Below the pieces are notes generated by a model. It had not been told where the DNA came from. It worked only from the letters and a program-made list of their open reading frames with translations, and ran no database searches. From positions 1,553,781 through 1,617,780 of the forward strand of contig NZ_SHKN01000001.1 of NCBI RefSeq assembly GCF_004217115.1: a stretch of 64,000 nucleotides of DNA, given 5' to 3'. Made by a program: the position numbers and the translations under genes. The DNA is from Ancylomarina subtilis (lineage in GTDB: Bacteria; Bacteroidota; Bacteroidia; Bacteroidales; Marinifilaceae). This document shows positions 19,188-28,882 of this stretch, piece by piece; position 1 is the first letter of the stretch, and each line of letters begins with the position of its first letter.

Positions 19188-20573
19188 TTATTCCTGAATA
19201 TTAGGAAGATCCAAACCGTATCCTTTTTTCTTATCTACAACTCTCAAGAAGAAAGCTACAACAAGAGCAGCAATACCACAACCAACCATCAACATCATTG
19301 GCTCAGTATAATTAAGAGCAGCACCGTCAGCAATTCCTTCGTTTGCCGAATCCAATACAGCTCCCAAAAGCATAGGGAATAACATTAGACCCACATTCTG
19401 GATCATAAAGATCATTGCATAAGCTGAACCCAAACGTGATTCCGGTATAATCTTTGGTACTGAAGGCCACATAGCAGCAGGTACAAAAGAGAAAGCAAAA
19501 CCTAGAACAATCATGGCAGCAAATGCAAACCCAGTATTACCAGGTAAGAAAGCAAAAATAGTGTGTGAGAAGATCAATAATAAAGATCCCAACATCATAA
19601 TACTAGCTGATTTTCCTTTTTTATCCATGAAAGCACCAAAGATTGGCGTTAGAATCATTGTTCCAATAGGAAGAAGACCTACAATCATTCCTGAGAATTC
19701 TTCAGCAAAACCATATTTCTGAACCATCAAGTCTGGCGCAAACTTCGTGAATGGGAAAACTGCTGAATAAAATAAGACACAAAGCAATGAAATTAGAATA
19801 AATCCTGGGTTCTTGAACAACAAGAATACATCAGAAGCCTTAAATTCTTCTTCAGAAGCGACAACACTAGTATCAGCAGCCACCTCAGCATCTAACCTCT
19901 TATCCATCATATTATGAACAAAGAATGCCAATAAACCAATAACTAAAAGAACAACACCAAAAGCCAATGGACGTGAAATAATTTTATCAGCACCAGTCAT
20001 CCATGGTGAAGCAGAGAATGCGATAAGCATACCACCACGAGCACAAGCCATCTCAAGTCCCATCGCCAATGCCATTTCTTTTCCCTTAAACCATTTTACA
20101 ATGATTCGAGAAACAGTAATACCAGCAATCTCAACACCTACTCCGAATAAAGCATATCCAATCATAGCCATCTTTAAAGAAGGCTTATAGTCAGTTAAAA
20201 ACGAGTTAAGAAAGTTATATCCTAAACCACCATTATTAAAAGTATCTGTCATGGCGTAATAGTTGAAAAAAGCTCCAACAATCATAATCCCAACAAAGAA
20301 AGTACCTGTAAAACGAATACCTGCTTTATCAAGGATAATCCCACCAAAAATAAGCATCAAACAGAAGACGTTTAATACAGAATAAGAACCAGCAAAAGTT
20401 CCATAAGATGAGTTTGACCATCCCATTTGGTCACGTAACATTCCCTGTAAAGGAGACATGATATCTGTAAAGAAATATCCTGTAAGCATCAAGAACGATA
20501 CCGTTAATAAAACGAACCATCTTGCACTTTTGCTGTCTCGAATTGAAAGACTAGCAGCTTTAGTTATAGCCAT
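19188..20573 (-). CDS. MFS transporter, tandem paralogue 2
   Basis: 461 residues, twelve hydrophobic segments. It shares nearly all conserved blocks with the gene at 17588-19027: RWFVL start, MSPLQ, SRIIVKWFKGKEMALAMG, SAVFPFTKF, MWPSVPKIIP, GYGLDLPNIQE end. The pair arose by duplication. It is divergent from pncB. The family has some resemblance to MFSD1-type transporters (RW...PLQ near TM1), which suggests small peptides as a weak alternative; a dipeptidase (pepD) is encoded 3 kb away. Confidence 0.85.
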   Translation of the reverse strand: MAITKAASLSIRDSKSARWFVLLTVSFLMLTGYFFTDIMSPLQGMLRDQMGWSNSSYGTFAGSYSVLNVFCLMLIFGGIILDKAGIRFTGTFFVGIMIVGAFFNYYAMTDTFNNGGLGYNFLNSFLTDYKPSLKMAMIGYALFGVGVEIAGITVSRIIVKWFKGKEMALAMGLEMACARGGMLIAFSASPWMTGADKIISRPLAFGVVLLVIGLLAFFVHNMMDKRLDAEVAADTSVVASEEEFKASDVFLLFKNPGFILISLLCVLFYSAVFPFTKFAPDLMVQKYGFAEEFSGMIVGLLPIGTMILTPIFGAFMDKKGKSASIMMLGSLLLIFSHTIFAFLPGNTGFAFAAMIVLGFAFSFVPAAMWPSVPKIIPESRLGSAYAMIFMIQNVGLMLFPMLLGAVLDSANEGIADGAALNYTEPMMLMVGCGIAALVVAFFLRVVDKKKGYGLDLPNIQE

Positions 20574-20882
20574 GTTTTTAATTTTTTATTTCGTTTAAGT
20601 TAATGTTTTAGAGCCCGCTAAATTAAGATTTATACTGAGACAAGCAAAACTGAGCCCCATGTTTTTAAATTGTGTCGCTGAACCTCATATTCTCTACAGC
20701 ACATAATACGACCCCAACAATCTCGGATCATGACAGTTGCATAACAATTACAAAGCCTGAACATTGGGAAATGAATACGCTTTGTATAAGAAACAGGAAC
20801 GTTTAAGTATTTAACATCTAGCTTTAACCTTCCTTTAAACTTTGTCCTTATCTTTGTTATCTGACATATTTAGAATAAAAAG
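20574..20882. other. Divergent intergenic region, MFS paralogue 2 / pncB
   Basis: 309 bases without a gene. An exact -7 box TATCTTTG at 20849-20856 probably serves pncB (26 bases from its ATG), with no good -33 element. I see no clear promoter for the MFS gene and no strong hairpin. Confidence 0.5.
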
Positions 20883-22301
20883 ATGCAAACACTGACTCAA
20901 AACACTGGACTGTATACCGATTTTTATGAGCTCACCATGGCTCAAGCCTATTTTTACAGTGGCAAACAGGAAGAAACCAGCACATTCGATTATTTTTTTC
21001 GTACCAATCCTTATAAGGGTGGCTATGTCGTATTTGCAGGTTTACAAGATCTACTCAGTATTCTATCGAAATTCTCTTATTCCGATGAGAATCTGGCTTT
21101 CCTAAAAAAAGCGGGTTTAAAGGATAAATTTCTGAACTATTTAAAAGATTTTAGATTCAGAGGAACCATATATAGTATGAAAGAGGGTGAAATCGCTTTT
21201 CCATACGAACCCATTATACGTGTAGAAGGCCGTATGATTGAGTGTTTACTGATTGAAACCATTCTTTTAAATTACCTCAATTTTCAATCTCTGATTGCAA
21301 CCAAAGCCTGCCGTATTCGTTCAGTTATTGGCGACAAGACCTTTGCCGATTTCGGATTAAGAAGGGCTCAGGGGTTAGGTGGTATTCATGCAAGCAGAGC
21401 TGCTATTATTGGTGGTGCAAATTCAACATCAAACGTTTATGCTGCATTCAATTATGGCATTCCTGTAAGTGGAACTCAAGCTCATGCATGGGTGCAAAGT
21501 TTTGAAAAAGAAATTGATGCCTTCCGTCAGTATGCTGAAATAAATCCTGACACAACCGTTTTACTTGTTGATACTTATAACACGCTTAAATCGGGTATTC
21601 CCAATGCCATTCTGGTTGCTAAAGAACTTGAAAAGAAAGGACATAAGCTTGTCGGGATTAGATTGGACAGTGGTGACCTGGCCTATTTAAGCAAGAAAGG
21701 ACGAGAAATGCTTGATGATGCCGATCTGAGTTACGTTCAAATATTTGCATCAAATCAACTCAACGAATATGTCATAAAGAGTTTAAACGAACAGGGCGCC
21801 AGAATTGATGGGTATGGTGTGGGAACCGAATTGGTAACCGGGAACGACACAGGTGCTCTTGACGGGGTTTACAAGCTGGTTGAAAACAACAACAAACCTT
21901 GTTTAAAAGTCTCGGAGAATGTTGAAAAAATGACCCTCCCGGGCAGAAAAAAAGTCGTGCGCTATCTTGATAAAGATGGGATGTTCTTTCGGGATGGAAT
22001 TCTCTTAGTTGAGGAAGATCATATTAATCAAATTTACCACCCTTTTCACTCACATAAAACAACCGAACTTGGTGACTTAACTTTTGAGGTGCTAACACAA
22101 AAGGTTATGGGTAATGGAGAAATCCTAATCGAGGAACAAACTCCAAATGAAATAAACACCTATCTGCAAAAACGTTTTGCACAACTTCCTGATGAGCATA
22201 AACGATTCATTAGCCCACATATTTATAAGGTTGGTGTCTCGGAGAAAGTCCTCAATCTTAAAAATGAGATGCTAAAAGGCATTCACAACAAAATGAACTA
22301 G
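20883..22301 (+). CDS. pncB: Nicotinate phosphoribosyltransferase
   Basis: 472 residues. It makes nicotinate mononucleotide from nicotinate and PRPP in NAD salvage. The start TGLYTDFYELTMAQAYF is characteristic. Core motifs are visible: FGLRRAQG, then GGIHASRAAIIGGANSTSN, GIPVSGTQAHAWV, VGIRLDSGDLAYLS and the PRPP/phosphate loop GYGVGTELVTG. Length fits the longer bacterial form. It is followed after 21 bases by a PLP-enzyme gene, so the two are probably co-transcribed, though no metabolic link is evident. Confidence 0.95.
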   Translation: MQTLTQNTGLYTDFYELTMAQAYFYSGKQEETSTFDYFFRTNPYKGGYVVFAGLQDLLSILSKFSYSDENLAFLKKAGLKDKFLNYLKDFRFRGTIYSMKEGEIAFPYEPIIRVEGRMIECLLIETILLNYLNFQSLIATKACRIRSVIGDKTFADFGLRRAQGLGGIHASRAAIIGGANSTSNVYAAFNYGIPVSGTQAHAWVQSFEKEIDAFRQYAEINPDTTVLLVDTYNTLKSGIPNAILVAKELEKKGHKLVGIRLDSGDLAYLSKKGREMLDDADLSYVQIFASNQLNEYVIKSLNEQGARIDGYGVGTELVTGNDTGALDGVYKLVENNNKPCLKVSENVEKMTLPGRKKVVRYLDKDGMFFRDGILLVEEDHINQIYHPFHSHKTTELGDLTFEVLTQKVMGNGEILIEEQTPNEINTYLQKRFAQLPDEHKRFISPHIYKVGVSEKVLNLKNEMLKGIHNKMN

Positions 22302-22322
22302 AACCTACAAGAATAAGAATCT

Positions 22323-23426
22323 ATGGATATCAGAATACATATAAAAAAACCGACGCTTTTACTCGACAAAAATAAGTGCACGCGTAATATCGAAAATATG
22401 ATCGATCGTGCAAAAAGATGCAATCTTAGCCTTCGTCCTCATTTTAAAACCCATCAGTCGGCTGAAGTTGGAGAATGGTTTCGTGAGCTTGGTGTCAACA
22501 AAATTGCGGTATCCTCACTACAAATGGCTCAATATTTTGCAGACAACAATTGGAAAAATATCACAGTTGCCATGCCTGTTAATTTGAGAGAAATGGACCT
22601 CATCGACGAGTTGGCAGGAAGAATTGAGCTTAATATACTAGTCGAATCTGCAGAAAGCATCCACCATCTTGAGGCTGAATTAAATAATAAAGTGAATGTC
22701 TTTATCAAAATCGATACAGGCTATCATCGCACCGGAATTTCTGCTGAGGATACTGATGGTATTCAAAACTTGCTGAATTATATCAAAGCCTCAACCCGAC
22801 TGCAATTCAAAGGATTTTTAGCACATAGTGGTCACAATTATCAAGCTAACGATCCTGACGAAATTCACAAGAACCATAAAAAAACTGTACTCGATTTAAA
22901 CGAACTAAAAGATGTTTTCAGATCTCAGTTTCCTGATCTGGAGGTTTCACTAGGTGATACACCTGCTTGTAGCATTAGTGACGAATTCTTTGGAATAGAC
23001 GAAATACGTCCTGGAAATTTTGTTTTCTACGATATGATGCAATTCGTATTAGGATCCTGCGAAGAAGACGAAATAGCTGTGGCTATGGCTTGTCCAATTA
23101 TTGCTAAACATGCCAACAGAAACGAAATTGTAATTTACGGAGGGGGTGTTCATTTCTCAAAAGAATATCTTGAAGCTGACGAAGAAGGAACCAAACTTTT
23201 TGGCTCACTGGTCAACATTAAACCTGATGGCTGGAGTCCGATTATGAGCGGTGGTTTTCTTTCAAACCTATCTCAGGAACATGGTATCATAAAATGCAAC
23301 GAAGATTTCTTTAACGAATTTCAAGTTGGCGATTTAATAGGTATTCTCCCCATTCATTCGTGCATGACCGCCAATTTGATGGGAAGCTATTTAACTCTTG
23401 AAGCTGAAACCATTGAAATGATGTGA
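22323..23426 (+). CDS. D-threonine aldolase/D-serine dehydratase-like PLP enzyme
   Basis: 367 residues, fold type III (alanine racemase-like barrel). The PLP-Lys lies in LRPHFKTHQS, the family signature RPHxKTHK/Q. The metal-binding His-x-Cys near the C-terminus (LPIHSCMTAN) matches the D-threonine aldolase/DSD1 group, where a divalent metal assists catalysis. These enzymes cleave D-3-hydroxy amino acids to glycine plus aldehyde, or dehydrate D-serine. The exact reaction cannot be read from the sequence. It follows pncB by 21 bases and ends at a terminator. Confidence 0.85.
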   Translation: MDIRIHIKKPTLLLDKNKCTRNIENMIDRAKRCNLSLRPHFKTHQSAEVGEWFRELGVNKIAVSSLQMAQYFADNNWKNITVAMPVNLREMDLIDELAGRIELNILVESAESIHHLEAELNNKVNVFIKIDTGYHRTGISAEDTDGIQNLLNYIKASTRLQFKGFLAHSGHNYQANDPDEIHKNHKKTVLDLNELKDVFRSQFPDLEVSLGDTPACSISDEFFGIDEIRPGNFVFYDMMQFVLGSCEEDEIAVAMACPIIAKHANRNEIVIYGGGVHFSKEYLEADEEGTKLFGSLVNIKPDGWSPIMSGGFLSNLSQEHGIIKCNEDFFNEFQVGDLIGILPIHSCMTANLMGSYLTLEAETIEMM

Positions 23427-23466
23427 TGAGTTATAAAAATTAACGACCCTAAGTTAGAATACTAAA

Positions 23467-23500
23467 ATAGCCCGATTTTCATCGGGCTATCTTTATTTTA
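23467..23500. terminator. Terminator between PLP-enzyme gene and pepD
   Basis: A perfect 10-bp stem ATAGCCCGAT/ATCGGGCTAT with a 4-base loop is followed by CTTTATTTTA, between convergent stops. Confidence 0.8.
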
Positions 23501-23513
23501 TATCATTCGAAGA

Positions 23514-24977
23514 TTACTTCTTCACAGGAATGTTCTTAAGGGTTTCAACGGTGAAATCCCAGAATTTCTGAACAGTATCGATCTTCACTTTCTCGTCAGG
23601 AGAATGTGGGAAACGAATAGTTGGTCCGAATGAAATCATATCCCAATGTGGGTAATTTGCACCCAATAAACCACACTCAAGACCTGCATGAATGGCTTTA
23701 ATCTCAGGAATCTTACCATACATCTCGTTATAAACATTCTGCATAGTTTTCAAGATTGGAGAATCCATATTTGGTTTCCATCCTGGATACTCACCTTCCA
23801 ATACAACCTTAGCACCTGCCAAAGTAAATACAGAAGAAATCATTTCAGCCAAATCTTCTTTAGCAGAATTCACTGAAGAACGCAATAAAGTCTGAATCAT
23901 GATCTTTTTGTCATCGCTATAAACGCGAGCAAGGTTGTTTGATGTCTCAACCAAACCTGGCATTGCATCACTCATACGGATTACGCCATTAGGACAAGCA
24001 TAAATCGCATCAATTAGGCGATTCTGAAGTTTACCCTTCATCACGTTCTTTGGTAAGTCACATGGCTCAGCAAAGAAAGTTAGATCTGGCTCAACACCAC
24101 TTAGCTCAGCTTTGAAAATCTCTTCGTACTCTTTCAATGATGCCGCACAAGCATCAACATGCTTCTCTGGTACAACAACAACAGCAAAAGACTCACGAGG
24201 AATTGCATTACGCAACGATCCACCATCAACAGAAGAAATACGTAAACCAAAATGCTTAGCAGCATGCTTTAAGAAACGGAATAATAATTTGTTAGAGTTT
24301 CCTCTACCCAAAATAATTTCCATTCCTGAATGACCACCCTTAAGACCTTTCATATTCAATTTGAAAGCAACAGTTCCTTTAGGGGTTTCAGTCAATTTAT
24401 TTTTGAAAGTAATATTCGCATCGATACCACCGGCACAACCTACGTACAATTCACCTTCGTCCTCTGAATCCATATTCAAAAGAATATCGCCATCAAGAAC
24501 ACCTGGCTGTAAGCCAAAAGCACCTGTCATACCTGTTTCTTCGTCAGAAGTGAATAAAGCCTCAACCGGACCATGAACCATATCAGTTGATTGCAATACA
24601 GCCATAGCTGCAGCAACACCCATACCATTATCAGCACCCAAAGTTGTACCGTTAGCAGTCAACCACTCACCATCAACATAAGTCTCAATAGGATCTTTCT
24701 CAAAATCGTGCTCTGTATCAGAGTTTTTCTGAGGAACCATATCAAGGTGACCTTGCATCACAACACCCATTCTATCTTCCATTCCTGGAGTAGCAGGCTT
24801 CTTAATAATGATGTTTCCAACCTCATCTTTAATTGTTTCAAGACCTAAGTCTTCGCCAAATTTCACCATGAATGCCTGAATAGCATCTTCGTGCTTAGAT
24901 GGACGAGGAATTTGAGTTAATGCATAAAAGTTTTCCCAAATTGCTTTAGGTTCTAGGCTTAAAATTTCTTTGCTCAT
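23514..24977 (-). CDS. pepD: Aminoacyl-histidine dipeptidase (M20 family)
   Basis: 487 residues, cytosolic M20C zinc peptidase that cleaves X-His and other dipeptides. Metal ligands are visible: His and Asp in MQGHLDMVP, the bridging Asp in LGADNGMGVAAAM, and the catalytic Glu pair in LFTSDEETGMTGAFG. The C-terminal His is in SFGPTIRFPHSPDE. A dimerisation domain lies between about 205 and 385. Length is normal for PepD. Single gene, convergent with the PLP-enzyme gene. Confidence 0.93.
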   Translation of the reverse strand: MSKEILSLEPKAIWENFYALTQIPRPSKHEDAIQAFMVKFGEDLGLETIKDEVGNIIIKKPATPGMEDRMGVVMQGHLDMVPQKNSDTEHDFEKDPIETYVDGEWLTANGTTLGADNGMGVAAAMAVLQSTDMVHGPVEALFTSDEETGMTGAFGLQPGVLDGDILLNMDSEDEGELYVGCAGGIDANITFKNKLTETPKGTVAFKLNMKGLKGGHSGMEIILGRGNSNKLLFRFLKHAAKHFGLRISSVDGGSLRNAIPRESFAVVVVPEKHVDACAASLKEYEEIFKAELSGVEPDLTFFAEPCDLPKNVMKGKLQNRLIDAIYACPNGVIRMSDAMPGLVETSNNLARVYSDDKKIMIQTLLRSSVNSAKEDLAEMISSVFTLAGAKVVLEGEYPGWKPNMDSPILKTMQNVYNEMYGKIPEIKAIHAGLECGLLGANYPHWDMISFGPTIRFPHSPDEKVKIDTVQKFWDFTVETLKNIPVKK

Positions 24978-25180
24978 TATAATTGTGTTTTAAGTATTTA
25001 TGAATTTTTCAACACTCAAAATAGAATCAATTAATTAGACTTCTATTTTTTAAGAGTCCTAAAGGTATAAGTTTTTTGATTTTAAGAAAAGAACAGAGCC
25101 AAAACCTTTGGGGAAATAACAGATTTTAACAACATAAACGATTTGGTCTGGACTGAAATCAACAAAAGTGAATAAAAACA

Positions 25181-25213
25181 AAAAGCCGATAGAATATTAT
25201 TCCATCGGCTTCG
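25181..25213 (-). terminator. Terminator after the acyl-CoA synthetase gene
   Basis: On the minus strand GCCGATGGAATA pairs with TATTCTATCGGC and is followed by TTTTTGTTTTTATT. Confidence 0.8.
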
Positions 25214-25236
25214 ATATGCTTGTTTAAAATCTGATA

Positions 25237-27033
25237 CTAATCCTTATACATCTTTTCGATAAGATGCTTGTACTTTTCCTGTATCACTTTTCTTTTCAAT
25301 TTAAGTGTTGATGTAATTTCACCTGCTTCCATTGAAAATTCCTTTGGCAGAAGTGTAAATTTCTTAATTTTTTCGAAACGAGAAAATTCCTTTTGCATCT
25401 CCTCAAATCGTTTTTCAAAAAACTCAACAATCTGAGAGTGAGCAATTAAATCCTCAATAGAGTCAAAGGAAATATTATGTTTTTTTGCATACTGTCGTAA
25501 AGGTTCAAAAGCAGGAACTGCCAATGCGGTCACATACTTCTGACAATCTCCAATAACAGCCACCTGCTCAATAAATTGATCATTTACCAAAGTTGTTTCC
25601 AACTTTTGAGGCGCCACATATTTACCTCCTGAGGTTTTCATCAAATCCTTTATTCTATCGGTAATCGTCAAATTTCCGTTCTCATCAATTCTCCCCGCAT
25701 CACCCGTGCAAAACCAGCCATCCTTCATAACCTTAGCTGTTTCTTCCGGCTTTTTGTAATAACCTCGCATCACACCCGGGCTTTTCACGAGTATCTCGTC
25801 ATTCTCTCCAATCTTAATCTCAACACCATTCAGTGTTTTTCCTGTGGTATTAAAATCGATATGCGTATCACCATATAAACAAACGGTCGCCATCGTCTCA
25901 GTAAGACCATAACCCATTTTAACATTGATTCCAACCGAATGGAAGAAAGCGATAATCTCTGATGAAAGTGGAGCGCCGCCACAGGGTGTAAAATTGATTC
26001 TTCCTCCAAAAATATCACGGAACTTACTCAATACTAATTTATCAGCAAGTTTATATTTCAATTTCAAACCATAAGGGATTTTCTTCTCGAAACGCTTGTA
26101 CTGATTATTACGTAACTCCCCTATTTTCAGCGACCAATTCAAAATTTTCTTTTTAATGCCTGAAGCATCCTTACTCTTATCCTGAATAGCTGAATAGACC
26201 TTCTCATAAATACGAGGAACCGTACACATTAAGGTTGGTCTGGCCTCTTTCATCGTTGGACCAATTTGTTTTGGGTCTCGATTGAAATAGATTTTATAAC
26301 CTCTGTGTAAGCAGAAAAACGTCCAGCCACGTTCATATACGTGACTCAATGGTAGAAAACTTAAAGAAACTTCATCATCACTAACCGCAAGTTCCTTATC
26401 GTGAGAACGCAGAACTGAAGTAATATTATTGTGGTCAATCATCACCCCTTTGGGCTCACCAGTAGTTCCTGAAGTATATATTAGGGTTGCTAAATCATCA
26501 AGATTAGCTGTTTCGAATCGGGCATCAAACTCTTTCCCCAGACGGGAAGCCTTACCCATTTCGATAAACTTATCCCAATACATTGTATGTTTGTGGTCGT
26601 TTATTTTAACCGACTTATCAAAAACAATAACCATTTTAACTTGAGAGCATTCTCCAAGCAACTCCATGGTTCTATCATATTGTTCTTGTTCGCCTACAAA
26701 AATAGCCTGAACAGAAGCATCTTGTATAATATACTTTGCTTCAGTTGTCGAATTGGTTGGATAGATTGGAACCGTTATGCCTCTTACACTCATAACTGCA
26801 AGGTCGGCAACAATCCATTCCGGCATATTTTGAGAAAAAATAGCAACGCTTTCTTGTATCCCAATGCCCAATTTAAGCAGAGCTTTAGATACTTGTCTGG
26901 TTTGAATTCCAAATTCACACCAACTCACATCAACCCATTCCCCACTATCCTCATTCTTATAAGACATCGCAACCTTATCGCCAAATTTTTCAAATCTCTG
27001 GCGAAGATGTTTGCCCCAATGTTGATAATCCAT
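25237..27033 (-). CDS. Long-chain acyl-CoA synthetase (AMP-forming)
   Basis: 598 residues of the ANL adenylating family. The P-loop is LIYTSGTTGEPKGVMIDH, then GYGLTETMATV (A5), DGWFCTGDAGRIDENG (A7) and DRIKDLMKTSGGKYVAPQKLE (A8). The catalytic Lys is expected near the end in TSTLKLKRKVI. The Bacteroidota members of this size activate long-chain fatty acids for lipid synthesis or degradation. It is a single gene with its own terminator; no beta-oxidation genes are seen nearby. Confidence 0.92.
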   Translation of the reverse strand: MDYQHWGKHLRQRFEKFGDKVAMSYKNEDSGEWVDVSWCEFGIQTRQVSKALLKLGIGIQESVAIFSQNMPEWIVADLAVMSVRGITVPIYPTNSTTEAKYIIQDASVQAIFVGEQEQYDRTMELLGECSQVKMVIVFDKSVKINDHKHTMYWDKFIEMGKASRLGKEFDARFETANLDDLATLIYTSGTTGEPKGVMIDHNNITSVLRSHDKELAVSDDEVSLSFLPLSHVYERGWTFFCLHRGYKIYFNRDPKQIGPTMKEARPTLMCTVPRIYEKVYSAIQDKSKDASGIKKKILNWSLKIGELRNNQYKRFEKKIPYGLKLKYKLADKLVLSKFRDIFGGRINFTPCGGAPLSSEIIAFFHSVGINVKMGYGLTETMATVCLYGDTHIDFNTTGKTLNGVEIKIGENDEILVKSPGVMRGYYKKPEETAKVMKDGWFCTGDAGRIDENGNLTITDRIKDLMKTSGGKYVAPQKLETTLVNDQFIEQVAVIGDCQKYVTALAVPAFEPLRQYAKKHNISFDSIEDLIAHSQIVEFFEKRFEEMQKEFSRFEKIKKFTLLPKEFSMEAGEITSTLKLKRKVIQEKYKHLIEKMYKD

Positions 27034-27306
27034 AAAACTAGTTTAGTTGTAAATCGCTGCAAAGATACACATGTTTAGCCGACTTGAAAGCATTTCGAAG
27101 GAAATGCAAATTCATAATCGTCCACTCAAAACTCCAAACACAACATAATTCAAATGTAATCCGAATAGAATCCTCAATAAAATCAAGCGTTTACAAAAAT
27201 AGTGATTTTAGACTTGTATCTAAAACCACTATTAAAGCTAAATGTCTTTATTAAAAGGCGAATTCATCAAAAAATGACAAATTCATCCCACAAAATGGAT
27301 CCGTTT

Positions 27307-27918
27307 TTAACGAACATGAAAGTTTAGCAATTCTTCACCTTCCAATTCGCCAACCAAATGATCTCCAATTTTCACAGGCCCAACCCCTTCCGGAGTTCCC
27401 GTGTAAATCAGATCACCAATTTTAAGCGTGAAATACTTTGACAGATAACTGATCAGATAATCAATTGAGAAAATCAAATCGGACGTATTACCAGCCTGTA
27501 CTTTTTTCCCGTTGATATCCAAACTGAAACTCAAAGCATTTATATCTTTAAACTTTGTTTTGGGTACAAATTTAGAGATGGGAGCTGCCCCGTCAAATGC
27601 TTTTGCCTTTTCCCAGGGCAAGCCTTTTTTCTTGCATTCTGCCTGAATATCACGAGCAGTAAAGTCAATCCCTAAGGCTAGCTCTTCGTAATACCGATGC
27701 GCAAATTCAATCGGAATATTTTTCCCAACTCGATTAATCTTAACCACAACTTCAACCTCATGATGGATATCCTTAGAGAAATCTGGATAATAAAAGTCGT
27801 TATTGCTTTTTAAAAGCGCTGAATCAGGCATTGAAAAAACCACAGGTTCGGTAGGCACCGGGTTGTTCAATTCTTTGGCATGATCCACATAGTTTCTACC
27901 AATCGCTAATATTTTCAT
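27307..27918 (-). CDS. Fumarylacetoacetate hydrolase-family protein
   Basis: 203 residues consisting of one FAH domain. It starts MKILAIGRNYVDHAKEL. Metal-site residues are visible: HHEVEVVVKI (Glu ligands), GIDFTARDIQ and the Lys of LPWEKAKAFDGAAP. Family members hydrolyse or decarboxylate acylpyruvates and oxaloacetate; this compact form is often an acylpyruvase or oxaloacetate decarboxylase. It lies 60 bases downstream of the exonuclease gene and may share its transcript. Confidence 0.87.
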   Translation of the reverse strand: MKILAIGRNYVDHAKELNNPVPTEPVVFSMPDSALLKSNNDFYYPDFSKDIHHEVEVVVKINRVGKNIPIEFAHRYYEELALGIDFTARDIQAECKKKGLPWEKAKAFDGAAPISKFVPKTKFKDINALSFSLDINGKKVQAGNTSDLIFSIDYLISYLSKYFTLKIGDLIYTGTPEGVGPVKIGDHLVGELEGEELLNFHVR

Positions 27919-27978
27919 AGTGTTATTCGTGAAATAGTTTATTCCTTTTCAAAATCAGAAACCCAATTCTATTGGGTT

Positions 27979-28746
27979 CTACATGTTAAAGTTTCTAAGC
28001 TTAATCTCAGTCAAAACTTTCTTTGTATACAGTGGAAAATCATTGTTCATGATCCAACCATAATAACCGGGTTGTTCTTTCAAAACCTCTTCAACAGCTT
28101 TTCCTTTATTCTTCCCAAAATTAAAGGTTTCGACTCCTTTTTTATCAAAAACAATCATTCCTGCAAAATCCGCATTTTTATTCTGAGTTGAGAATTTTGA
28201 AAGGTAATCGATATCATTTTCAAGATTTTCATATTTATCCAATTGGGATTTTAAAACCTCGTATGTTGCAATAGTATCCGCCTCGGCACCATGAGCTCCT
28301 TCAAGATCTTTTCCACAATAGAACTTATAAGCTGCCGTTAATGTACGTTGCTCCATTTTATGGAAAATGGTCTGAACATCAACAAATTTGCGTTTTCTCA
28401 TATCAATATCGATATCAGCACGCAAGAATTCCTCAGCCAATAAGGGAATATCAAATCGATTGGAATTGTAACCTGCCAAATCACAACCTTCAATGTATTT
28501 TGCTATGATTTTACCTATTTCTTTAAAAGTGGGCTCATCCTTTACGTCCTCATCATAAATGCCATGTATGGCACTTGCTTCTTTAGGAATTGGAATACCT
28601 GGATTCACACGATATGTTTTGGTCTCTTCATTACCGTTTGGACTCACCTTTACAATAGCAATTTCTACAATTCGATCTTTCGATACATTAATCCCGGTTG
28701 TTTCTAAATCAAAAAAAGCAATGGGGTTTTTCAAATTCAAATTCAT
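27979..28746 (-). CDS. DEDDh 3'-5' exonuclease (DnaQ-like)
   Basis: 255 residues from MNLNLKNPIAFFDLETTG; the frame opens at 28794 but the extra 16 residues do not look like part of the fold. Exonuclease motifs: ExoI FFDLETTG (Asp, Glu), ExoII YNSNRFDIPLL (Asp), ExoIII HGAEADTIATYEV (His, Asp). The C-terminal part (FNFGKNKGKAVEEVL) is a short extra domain seen in Bacteroidota members. It is likely a repair or proofreading-type nuclease. It lies directly downstream of dnaN, which is consistent with a DNA-replication role. Confidence 0.88.
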   Translation of the reverse strand: MNLNLKNPIAFFDLETTGINVSKDRIVEIAIVKVSPNGNEETKTYRVNPGIPIPKEASAIHGIYDEDVKDEPTFKEIGKIIAKYIEGCDLAGYNSNRFDIPLLAEEFLRADIDIDMRKRKFVDVQTIFHKMEQRTLTAAYKFYCGKDLEGAHGAEADTIATYEVLKSQLDKYENLENDIDYLSKFSTQNKNADFAGMIVFDKKGVETFNFGKNKGKAVEEVLKEQPGYYGWIMNNDFPLYTKKVLTEIKLRNFNM

Positions 28747-28820
28747 GTTGACTTGTTCTTTTGGAGAAGTTATAATTATATCTCTAAATTTCACAATCTA
28801 AAGATCTCATCTTAAATAGA

Positions 28821-28857
28821 AAAAACCTAATGAAAGGATACTCTCATCAGGTTTTTT
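28821..28857 (-). terminator. Terminator after dnaN
   Basis: AACCTGATGAGAG pairs with CTTTCATTAGGTT on the minus strand, followed by TTTTTT. The A-run on the other side makes it look bidirectional. Confidence 0.75.
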
Positions 28858-28882
28858 TACAGACATTATATTTTCGTTTAAA

